From assembly GCF_001432305.1 (NCBI RefSeq), contig NZ_KQ483358.1, positions 653,047 to 717,046 on the forward strand: a stretch of 64,000 nt of DNA. The letters are read 5' to 3'. Source of the stretch: Curvibacter sp. PAE-UM. GTDB taxonomy: Bacteria; Pseudomonadota; Gammaproteobacteria; Burkholderiales; Burkholderiaceae_C. Below are positions 57,190 through 64,000 of the stretch, one piece after another. A program made the position numbers and the translations under genes. Every line of letters begins with the position of its first letter. Within the stretch, counting starts at the first letter, position 1. The notes below the pieces were generated by a model. It had not been told where the DNA came from and made no database searches. It saw only the letters and a list, made by a program, of their open reading frames with translations.

Positions 57190-58665
57190 ATGAACACCCG
57201 TGCCCCCCAAACCGTGCTCGATACCGCCCAGGCGCTGGAGGAGATCAGCCGCGCCTGGGACGGGGACATCGTGCGCCAGCTCAGCGACTACATCGCCATC
57301 CCGGCCAAGTCGCCCATGTTCGACCCGCAGTGGGCGCAGCATGGCTACATCGATACCGTGGTTCGTCATGCGGCCACCTGGGTCGAGGCGCAAAAGGTCG
57401 AGGGCCTGAAACTCGAAGTGATCAGGCTCGAGGGCCGCACGCCTGTGATCTTCTTCGAACTGCCGGCCAGCCGCGGTGCATCCGATGCAACGGTGTCATC
57501 GCAGACCGTGCTCATGTACGGTCACCTGGACAAACAACCCGAGTTCAGCGGCTGGCGCAAGGACCTGGGGCCCTGGACCGCCAAATACGAAGACGGCAAG
57601 CTCTACGGCCGCGGCGGTGCCGACGACGGCTACGCCATCTACGCCAGCATTGCGGCCATCGCCGCGCTGAAAAGCCAGAAACTCGCCCATCCGCGCATCG
57701 TCGGCCTGATCGAGACCTGCGAGGAAAGCGGCTCCTACGATTTGCTGCCCTATGTGGATGCCCTGCGTACGCGCCTGGGTGATGTGGGCCTGGTGGTCTG
57801 TCTGGACTCCGGCGCTGGCAATTACGACCAGCTCTGGCTCACCACCAGCCTGCGCGGCATGGCCAGCGGTGTGCTCAAGGTGGAGATCCTGACCGAAGGC
57901 GTGCACTCGGGCGATGCCAGTGGTGTCGTGCCCTCAAGCTTTCGCATCCTGCGCCAGGTCCTGGACCGGCTGGAAGACAGCAAGACCGGCCGTCTGCTGC
58001 CGCAGAGTTTTCATTGCGAGGTGCCTATCGAACGCCTGGAGCAGGCCCGCGCCACGGCCGCCATCCTGGGCGAGGAGCTGTACAGGCGCTTTCCCTGGGT
58101 GCATTACGACTGTGAGGGCGACAGCCGTGTTGCCCTGCCGATGACCACCGACCCCTTGCAGGCCCTGCTCAACCGCACCTGGGTGCCGACGCTCAGCGTC
58201 ACCGGTGCCGAAGGCCTGCCGGACCTGCAGAACGCCGGCAACGTGCTGCGCCCCCATACCGCTTTCAAGCTCTCGCTGCGCCTGCCGCCCCTGGTGGAGG
58301 CGGCCACGGCGGTGCAGGAGCTCAAGGCCCTGCTGGAAGACAACGCGCCTTACCAGGCGCGCGTGACCTTCGAGGGCCTGAGTTCGGCCACCGGCTGGAA
58401 CGCGCCAGCGACGGCGCCTTGGTTCGCGCAGGCTCTGGACGAGGCCTCGCGCAACTTCTACGGTGCACCTTGCGGCTACATCGGCCAGGGTGGCACCATC
58501 CCGCTCATGAACATGCTGTCGCGCGGTTTTCCGAAAGCCCAGATGATGGTCTGTGGCGTGCTCGGCCCCAAGAGCAACGCCCACGGCCCCAACGAGTTCC
58601 TGCACGTGCCCTATGCTCGCAAGCTGACGGCGGCGGTGGCGCAGGTCATCGCCCGGATGGCCTGA
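57190..58665 (+). CDS. M20-family metallopeptidase (dipeptidase/carboxypeptidase-like)
   Basis: 491-aa di-zinc hydrolase. Metal ligands are in VLMYGHLDKQPEF (H, with D after it), LYGRGGADDGYAIYAS (bridging D), LIETCEESGSYDLL (catalytic/bridging Glu) and VCLDSGAGNYDQLWL (D), with a His expected near the end in NAHGPNEFLHV. The lid domain starts near GVLKVEILTEGVHSGDASGV. The carnosinase/CNDP-like layout suggests a dipeptidase. The ATG at 57190 follows AAGGATGCGC; an ATG two codons earlier is less well spaced. Divergent from the TRAP genes. Confidence 0.88.
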   Translation: MNTRAPQTVLDTAQALEEISRAWDGDIVRQLSDYIAIPAKSPMFDPQWAQHGYIDTVVRHAATWVEAQKVEGLKLEVIRLEGRTPVIFFELPASRGASDATVSSQTVLMYGHLDKQPEFSGWRKDLGPWTAKYEDGKLYGRGGADDGYAIYASIAAIAALKSQKLAHPRIVGLIETCEESGSYDLLPYVDALRTRLGDVGLVVCLDSGAGNYDQLWLTTSLRGMASGVLKVEILTEGVHSGDASGVVPSSFRILRQVLDRLEDSKTGRLLPQSFHCEVPIERLEQARATAAILGEELYRRFPWVHYDCEGDSRVALPMTTDPLQALLNRTWVPTLSVTGAEGLPDLQNAGNVLRPHTAFKLSLRLPPLVEAATAVQELKALLEDNAPYQARVTFEGLSSATGWNAPATAPWFAQALDEASRNFYGAPCGYIGQGGTIPLMNMLSRGFPKAQMMVCGVLGPKSNAHGPNEFLHVPYARKLTAAVAQVIARMA

Positions 58666-58675
58666 GGATCAACGC

Positions 58676-59515
58676 ATGCCGGAATCCACTCTGACCACTT
58701 TTGTCGCCGCCGACGGCGACAACCTCGCCATCCAGGACTGGCCACTCGACCCCGGCACCCCGCTGCGCGGCGTGGTGCTGCTGGTGCACGGCCTGGGCGA
58801 ACACGCCGGGCGCTACGACGAACTGGCCCGGCGACTCAACAGCTGGGGTTTCGCCGTGCGTGGTTATGACCAGTACGGCCACGGCGAGTCCGGTGGCGTG
58901 CGCGGGGGTCTGCCCTCGGACAACCGCCTGGTGGAAGACCTGGCCGACGTGCTGAGCAGCACGCGCAAGCGCATGGACGCCGGTTTGCCGCTGATCCTGC
59001 TGGGACACAGCATGGGCGGCCTGGTCGCCGCGCGGCTGGTGGCCCTGGGCCTGGCGCGCGTGGATGGCCTGGTGCTGTCCTCACCCGCCTTCGATCCCGG
59101 GCTCAATGCCATCCAGCAGTTGCTGCTGGCGGTGCTGCCGTCGATCGCGCCGAATCTGCGCGTACGCAATGGCCTCGATCCGACCTGGATCTCGCATGAT
59201 CCGAAGGTGGTGCAGGCTTATCGGCATGACAAGCTGATCCACGACCGCATTTCCGGGCGGCTGGCGCGTTTCATCGCCGATGGCGGCGCAGCGACGCTGG
59301 GAGCGGCACCGTTATGGCAGGTACCCACGCTGCTGCTTTATGCGGGAGCGGACAAGCTGGTCAGCCCGCGCGGCAGCGCGGCTTTTGCCCAGGCCGCGCC
59401 GGCCCGGGTGGTGACGGCCCACTGCTTCGAGGGCCTTTACCACGAGATCTTCAACGAACTGGAGCGCGAGCCGGTCTATGCCCGGCTGCAGCAGTGGCTG
59501 GACCGCTGGTTTTGA
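58676..59515 (+). CDS. Alpha/beta hydrolase, monoacylglycerol-lipase-like
   Basis: 279 aa of the lysophospholipase/MGL group. Oxyanion region VVLLVHGLGEHAGRYDEL, nucleophile S112 in LLGHSMGGLVAARL, acid in LLYAGADKLVSPRGS and His in CFEGLYHEIFNELER. The cap domain starts after SPAFDPGLNAIQQLLL. Cytosolic; no signal peptide. 10 bp after the M20 gene and probably co-transcribed; true substrate unknown. Confidence 0.9.
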   Translation: MPESTLTTFVAADGDNLAIQDWPLDPGTPLRGVVLLVHGLGEHAGRYDELARRLNSWGFAVRGYDQYGHGESGGVRGGLPSDNRLVEDLADVLSSTRKRMDAGLPLILLGHSMGGLVAARLVALGLARVDGLVLSSPAFDPGLNAIQQLLLAVLPSIAPNLRVRNGLDPTWISHDPKVVQAYRHDKLIHDRISGRLARFIADGGAATLGAAPLWQVPTLLLYAGADKLVSPRGSAAFAQAAPARVVTAHCFEGLYHEIFNELEREPVYARLQQWLDRWF

Positions 59516-59521
59516 AGTTGC

Positions 59522-60694
59522 TCAGGCCGGTGGGGCCGCCTGGCGGCGCAGCGCCAGCCACAGCAGTGCCAGGCCAGTCAACGCGACCGGCACCAGCGAA
59601 CCGATGTTGAGCCATTGCCAGCCTTGGGTGGTGACCAGCGCGCCGGAGGCAAACGAGGTCAGGGCCATGACGGCAAACACGCAGAAATTGATGGCGGCCT
59701 GGGCCCGGTCCTTTTCCTCGGGCCGGTAGGCCTGCAGCGCCAGCGTGGTGCTGCCCGTGAAAAGGAAGTTCCAGCCCACACCGAGCAGGAACAGCGCGAT
59801 GAGGAACTGGTGCAGGTCCACCCCAGTGAGCGCGATCACGATGCAAAGGAAGTTGAGCAGCACGCCCACGCCCATGATGGCCAGTGTGCCGAAGCGCTTG
59901 ATCAGATGGCCGGTGAAGAAGCCCGGGGCGAACATGCCGATCACGTGCCACTCCAGCACCAGGGCCATATCGTCAAAGGGATAACCGCAGACCTGCATGG
60001 CCAGCGGGGTGGCCGCCATGAGCAGGTTCATCACGCCGTAGCCCAGCGCAGCGCCGACGATGGCCACCAAAAACAGGGGCTGGCGCACGATCTCCCAGAT
60101 CGGCCGGCCGCTGGAAGCGCCGGGTGCCGCTCGCGGCACGGCCGGAAACCGCACCAAGGTCATCAGGCCCATGCCGAGCACGGCAACAAACGCCAGCGCC
60201 AGATAGGCTCCGGCAAAAGGCGTGGCCAGCAGGCTCTTGGTGTATTTGGCCAGGTTCGGGCCGACGATGGCGCCGATCAGGCCGCCGGCCAGCACCAGCG
60301 ATACCGCTTTTTCGCGGTAGTCGGGGGCCGCCAGCTCGGCGGCGGCAAAACGGTAGAGCTGCCCGTTGGCGCTGTAATAACCGGCCACCACGGTGGCCGC
60401 CACCAACAGCCAGAAGTTGTGGCTCCAGGCGGCATAGGCGCACAGCAGGGCCGACAGCAGCGCCACTCCCAGGCCGATCTGGAAGGAGATCTGGCGACCG
60501 TAGCGCGCCTGGGAGCGCGCCACCAGACCGGTGCTCAAGGCACCGCCGACCACATACCCCATGACGGGCAGCGTGGCCATCCAGCCCAGCGGGGCCAGGC
60601 TCAGCCCGACCAGGCCGTTGATGGCGATGAAAACGACGTTGTTGGTGAGGAACAGGCCTTGGCAGACAGCCAGCAACAGCAGGGGGCGATTCAT
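59522..60694 (-). CDS. MFS transporter
   Basis: 390-aa, 12-helix major-facilitator protein. LLLAVCQGLFLTNNVVFIAI, MGYVVGGALSTGLVARSQAR and YGRQISFQIGLGVALLSALL start it; the second half follows a polar loop (VPRAAPGASSGRPIWEIVR). Substrate unknown. The ATG overlaps the rsmE stop by ATGA, so they are co-transcribed. Its end is 6 bp from the opposing hydrolase gene. Confidence 0.88.
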   Translation of the reverse strand: MNRPLLLLAVCQGLFLTNNVVFIAINGLVGLSLAPLGWMATLPVMGYVVGGALSTGLVARSQARYGRQISFQIGLGVALLSALLCAYAAWSHNFWLLVAATVVAGYYSANGQLYRFAAAELAAPDYREKAVSLVLAGGLIGAIVGPNLAKYTKSLLATPFAGAYLALAFVAVLGMGLMTLVRFPAVPRAAPGASSGRPIWEIVRQPLFLVAIVGAALGYGVMNLLMAATPLAMQVCGYPFDDMALVLEWHVIGMFAPGFFTGHLIKRFGTLAIMGVGVLLNFLCIVIALTGVDLHQFLIALFLLGVGWNFLFTGSTTLALQAYRPEEKDRAQAAINFCVFAVMALTSFASGALVTTQGWQWLNIGSLVPVALTGLALLWLALRRQAAPPA

Positions 60695-61410
60695 GGACCC
60701 AGTGTAAGGGCTGCAAGCGCAGCCAGTGGGGCCGTTTCGGCGCGCAGCGTGCGTGCGCCGAGGCTGACGGGCACAAAACCCTGCGCACGCGCCGCCTGCT
60801 CTTCGGCGGGGCTCAACCCGCCCTCGGGGCCCGAGAGGAAGACCACGGGCTGCGAGGACAAGCGGGCCAGCTGCAGCGAGAGCGGGACGCTGTCGGTTTG
60901 CAGCGACAGCAGCAGACGCTGCACAGGCAGGCCGGAGGCGAGCCAGGCCGCGACCGATTGCACGGCATGCACGGCTGGCACGCGGTTGCGGCCACTCTGC
61001 TCGCAGGCCGCGATGGCCACGCCCTGCCAGTGGCTGCGTTTCTTCTCGGCACGCTCGCCGGCCAGGCGCAGCACGCTGCGTTCAGCCTGCAGCGGCTGCA
61101 GGCTGGCGACGCCAAGCTCGGTGGCCTTCTCGACCAGCCAGTCCATGCGCTCATTGGCAGGCATGCCCACGGCCAGGTGCACCTCGCGCGGGGCTTCGCG
61201 TTCGATGGTGGCGTGCGCGACGACCTCCACGAGCACGTCGCTGCGCCCCATGCGGGTGATGCGGGCCTCGCTTTCACCGCCTTCGCCATTGAACAGGGTG
61301 ATGGTCTGGCCCGGCTGCAGGCGCAGGACCTGCACATGGCGCGCGGCGCTGTCGGGCAGTTCCAGCGTGGCGCCGATGGGCTGCGGCGTGGGACAGTGAA
61401 AGCGCGGCAT
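60691..61410 (-). CDS. rsmE: 16S rRNA m3U1498 methyltransferase
   Basis: 239-aa SPOUT methyltransferase. PUA-like N-terminus MPRFHCPTPQPIGATLELPD and HVQVLRLQPGQTITLFNGEG. The SPOUT knot has GMPANERMDWLVEKATELGV, RSHWQGVAIAACEQSGRNRV, FLSGPEGGLSPAEEQAA and SLGARTLRAETAPLAALA. An upstream frame extends beyond 61410 but is not family-like, so the ATG at 61410 is used. 12 bp after the AmgK-like gene. Confidence 0.93.
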   Translation of the reverse strand: MPRFHCPTPQPIGATLELPDSAARHVQVLRLQPGQTITLFNGEGGESEARITRMGRSDVLVEVVAHATIEREAPREVHLAVGMPANERMDWLVEKATELGVASLQPLQAERSVLRLAGERAEKKRSHWQGVAIAACEQSGRNRVPAVHAVQSVAAWLASGLPVQRLLLSLQTDSVPLSLQLARLSSQPVVFLSGPEGGLSPAEEQAARAQGFVPVSLGARTLRAETAPLAALAALTLGP

Positions 61411-61421
61411 GAGAACCGCCT

Positions 61422-62516
61422 TCAGACGCGGCCGAAGGCGTAGCCGCCGGCGTCGCTGATGCCCTCCACCTCGTCCACCAGCCGCAGCAGGGGCTTGAGT
61501 TCGATGTAGCGCGAGCAGGTGGCACGGATATAGGCGATGAAACGCGGCGCATCGGCCAGGTACTGCGGCTTGCCGTCGCGCAGCGTCAGCCGCGCGAAGA
61601 TGCCGGCCACCTTGAGGTGGCGCTGCAGGCCCATCCACTCGACGCCGCGGTAGAACTCGCCGAAATCATCGCCAACCGGCAGGCCGGCAGCACGCGCCTT
61701 TTGCCAGTAGCGGATGGTCACGTCGAGCACGAAGTCCTCTTCCCAGCTGAGAAAAGCGTCGCGCATCAGGCTGGCGATGTCGTAGGTGACGGGACCATAC
61801 ACGGCATCCTGGAAGTCCAGTACCCCGAGTCGCGTCTCGGCCGCATCGCCGGGGATCATCAGGTTGCGCGGCATGAAATCGCGGTGCACGTAGACGCCGG
61901 GCCAGGCCAGATTGCGCTCGATGATGAGCGCGAACATCCGGTCCAGCGTCTCGCGCAGTTTGCCCTCGACGGCAACGCCGCGATGGCGTGCCAGGTACCA
62001 CTCGGGGAAAAGTTCGAGTTCGCGTCGTAGCAAAGCCGTGTCGTAAGGGGGCAGTACGTCCGGCAGTGAGGCCTTTTGCCAGTCGACCAGGGCATCCACC
62101 GCCTTCAGGTACAGCGGCAGGTTGGCCGTGGCTTGGTCCTTGTCGATGACCTGCATCATGGTCTGTCCGCCCAGGTCGGACAGCAGCATGAAGCCCAGTG
62201 GTTCGTCCCAGGCCAGGATCTGCGGCACGTTCAGCCCGGCTTGCGCCATGAGGCTGGCGATCTGCACGAAGGGGCGGCAATTTTCCTTGTCCGGCGGGGC
62301 GTCCATGATGATGCGGCTGCCCTGTTCGCTATCGATACGCAGGTAGCGCCGGAAGCTGGCGTCGGCCGAGGCCGGGCGCAGGCTGGAGGCCTGGAGGCGC
62401 TGCGGGCCGGCCAGTCCGGCCAGCCAGCGATCGAACGCAGCGGCGCGTTCGGGGCTGGACCAGGAGACGGGGGGCGTGGCGCTGGCCGCGGCAGGGGTGG
62501 GAATAGGTAGGCTCAT
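61422..62516 (-). CDS. amgK: Phosphotransferase, AmgK-like (cell-wall sugar anomeric kinase)
   Basis: 364-aa aminoglycoside-phosphotransferase-fold kinase. The Brenner box is VYVHRDFMPRNLMIPG and the DFG-like metal site is LGVLDFQDAVYGPVTYDIAS. SADASFRRYLRIDSEQGSRI, then IIMDAPPDKENCRPF, matches AmgK, which phosphorylates N-acetylmuramate and GlcNAc at C1 in a peptidoglycan-recycling route. Divergence from lptD is the same arrangement as in Pseudomonas. The usual partner murU does not follow. Confidence 0.83.
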   Translation of the reverse strand: MSLPIPTPAAASATPPVSWSSPERAAAFDRWLAGLAGPQRLQASSLRPASADASFRRYLRIDSEQGSRIIMDAPPDKENCRPFVQIASLMAQAGLNVPQILAWDEPLGFMLLSDLGGQTMMQVIDKDQATANLPLYLKAVDALVDWQKASLPDVLPPYDTALLRRELELFPEWYLARHRGVAVEGKLRETLDRMFALIIERNLAWPGVYVHRDFMPRNLMIPGDAAETRLGVLDFQDAVYGPVTYDIASLMRDAFLSWEEDFVLDVTIRYWQKARAAGLPVGDDFGEFYRGVEWMGLQRHLKVAGIFARLTLRDGKPQYLADAPRFIAYIRATCSRYIELKPLLRLVDEVEGISDAGGYAFGRV

Positions 62517-62573
62517 GGATAATCCATTCTACAAACCCTGCTTCACCCGGGCCCTTCCGTTTTGTCCATCCAT

Positions 62574-64000
62574 TTGCGTCCCGTGCTGAAACCACTGGCA
62601 CTGCTGGCCTGTGTGCTGTGGCAGGGCAGCTGGGCGCACGCCCAGCAGGTGCCTGCCGCGCAGGACGCATTGCGCTTGCGCATGAGTCCGCGACTTGAGG
62701 ACCGTATCGGGCAGGAGCAGCGCAACGCTGCGCCTACCTTCCTGTCCAGTCAGCGCCTTTCGGCGGAAACCGACAGCGAAGTGTCTCTCGAAGGCCAGGT
62801 CGTGTTGCGGCGGACCGATCTGGTGATCCGCGCAGACCATCTTGACTACGACCAGGCCCGCGATCTGGCGCGGGCGCGCGGCAATGTACGCATCAACCAG
62901 GCCGGTAATACCTTTGAGGGTCCGGCGCTGGAACTCAAGGTGGGCGCCTTTGAGGGCTATTTCGAGCGACCGAGTTACCAGCTGTTGGCCAACGATGCCC
63001 ATGGCGAGGCCGAGCGCATTGACTTCCTGGACGACAAGCGCGCCGTGGTGCGAAATGCCACCTTCACGACCTGCCAGCGCCAGCCCGGGCCGGACTGGAT
63101 GCCCGACTGGATCCTGCGTGCGGCCACGCTGCGCTTCGACAGCGAAGAAGAAACGGCGCAGGCGGAAGACGCCACGCTCAGCTTCCAGGATGTGCGGCTG
63201 GTGGGGGTCTCCTCGGTGACCTTCCCGCTTTCCGACAAGCGCAAATCCGGCCTGCTGGCGCCCACTTTCGGCGTGGACAGCATCAGCGGTACCGAAGTGA
63301 CCGTGCCTTATTACTGGAACATCGCGCCCAACCGGGATGCGACTTTCTACCCCACGGTGATGAGCAAGCGCGGCGTGAACTATGGCGGTGAGTTCCGCTA
63401 CCTTGAGCCGGTCTACCAGGGCCGCTTGCGGGCCGACTACATGCCGGGGGACCTGCTGCGCCAGAGGGATCGCTGGGGCGGCTCCTACCAGCATACCGGT
63501 GTGATCGACACCGGTAGTAGTAGCGTGGGCGGACTGGGACTCAACCTGAACCTCAACCGGGTCAGCGACGACGACTACTGGCGCGACTTCCCGCGTACGA
63601 CCACTTCGCTGACGCAGCGCCTGCTGGCCAATGACGCCGCGCTGAACTGGGGCCGTGGCTACTATTCGGCCTCGCTGCGCACGCTCAAGTGGCAAACCCT
63701 GCAGGACCCCCTGGCACCGATCACACCGCCGTATGACCGCCTGCCACAGATCGTGGGGCGTTATCTGCAACCCGATGCCGGGGGCTTCGATGTCGGCCTG
63801 GAGGCCGACTACACCGACTTCCAGGCCGACCGCCGGCTGACTGGCCAGCCCAACACGCAGCGCAGCGTGATGCGCGGCCAGTTGAGTTATCCCGTCCTGG
63901 GGGCCGCCGGTTTCTTCGTGCCCAAGGTCCAGCTGCATGCGGCCAGCTACCACTTCGACGCCCCGTTGGCGAGCGGACAGTGGCAGGGGGGGCGCCGGGG
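62574..64000 (+). CDS. lptD: LPS-assembly outer-membrane protein LptD, 3' end outside window
   Basis: Large outer-membrane barrel that inserts LPS. About 475 codons visible. A signal-like N-terminus KPLALLACVLWQGSWAHAQQ is followed by the OstA/jellyroll domain (SAETDSEVSLEGQVVLRRTD, ADHLDYDQARDLARARGNVR, TFTTCQR, a Cys for disulfide pairing) and the first barrel strands (VPYYWNIAPNRDATFYPTVM, GGEFRYLEPVYQGRLRADYM). Start uncertain: TTG at 62574 chosen; TTG at 62562 and GTG at 62583 are alternatives with no clear ribosome site. Divergent from amgK. Confidence 0.93.
   Translation, partial: MRPVLKPLALLACVLWQGSWAHAQQVPAAQDALRLRMSPRLEDRIGQEQRNAAPTFLSSQRLSAETDSEVSLEGQVVLRRTDLVIRADHLDYDQARDLARARGNVRINQAGNTFEGPALELKVGAFEGYFERPSYQLLANDAHGEAERIDFLDDKRAVVRNATFTTCQRQPGPDWMPDWILRAATLRFDSEEETAQAEDATLSFQDVRLVGVSSVTFPLSDKRKSGLLAPTFGVDSISGTEVTVPYYWNIAPNRDATFYPTVMSKRGVNYGGEFRYLEPVYQGRLRADYMPGDLLRQRDRWGGSYQHTGVIDTGSSSVGGLGLNLNLNRVSDDDYWRDFPRTTTSLTQRLLANDAALNWGRGYYSASLRTLKWQTLQDPLAPITPPYDRLPQIVGRYLQPDAGGFDVGLEADYTDFQADRRLTGQPNTQRSVMRGQLSYPVLGAAGFFVPKVQLHAASYHFDAPLASGQWQGGRR

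Overview
The window is GC-rich chromosomal DNA of a betaproteobacterium, order Burkholderiales and most likely family Comamonadaceae. This rests on recognised protein families, the origin gene order rpmH-rnpA-yidD-yidC-mnmE beside dnaA-dnaN-gyrB, the style of kdsD-kdsC-lptC and metX-metW, and frequent GTG/TTG starts. No rRNA, tRNA, CRISPR array, insertion sequence or prophage was seen. Almost all of the sequence is tightly packed coding DNA.

Layout. 1-2.8 kb: the 5' part of mnmG, a glutamate dehydrogenase and a small Cys-cluster protein. 2.8-11.1 kb: a probable aromatic-compound uptake and oxidation island, with an aldehyde dehydrogenase, a complete branched-chain-type ABC importer, a divergent AraC-family regulator and a class II aldolase-like protein. 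11.1-16.4 kb: envelope proteins (AsmA-like, a c-type cytochrome, two outer-membrane-like proteins) and a TctDE-like two-component system. 16.5-16.9 kb: a collapsed remnant of an RND metal-efflux operon. 16.9-22.6 kb: a hemerythrin-domain protein, a chemoreceptor and a copper module (copA divergent from copZ-cueR, each behind a CueR-type promoter). 22.7-28 kb: pirin, a Spy-like periplasmic protein, small membrane proteins, a diguanylate cyclase and an exonuclease.

28-38 kb is the replication-origin region. gyrB, dnaN and dnaA read leftward; rpmH, rnpA, yidD, yidC and mnmE read rightward. DnaA boxes lie on both sides of dnaA. 38-44.4 kb carries an uncharacterised protein, apt, a CPA2 antiporter and the Kdo/LPS genes kdsD-kdsC-lptC with an SDR. 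44.5-45.6 kb has two paralogous RRM/Gly-rich RNA-binding proteins.

45.8-49 kb is the most notable accessory locus: a thioredoxin-like protein, then a DUF2282 precursor peptide with four Cys, a DUF692 (MNIO) enzyme, a DUF2063 partner and a DoxX protein. This is the gene order of a bufferin-type metal-handling RiPP operon, and its product would complement the CopA/CopZ/CueR system 24 kb away. 49-51.7 kb holds three transporters (Amt, GDT1, FNT). 51.78-51.91 kb is a SAM-II/SAM-V-like riboswitch with an intrinsic terminator in front of metX-metW. 53.7-64 kb holds hpt, a TRAP transporter, an M20 peptidase, a hydrolase, an MFS transporter, rsmE, an AmgK-like kinase and the 5' part of lptD.

All calls come from reading the sequence. 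No database search or folding program was run.
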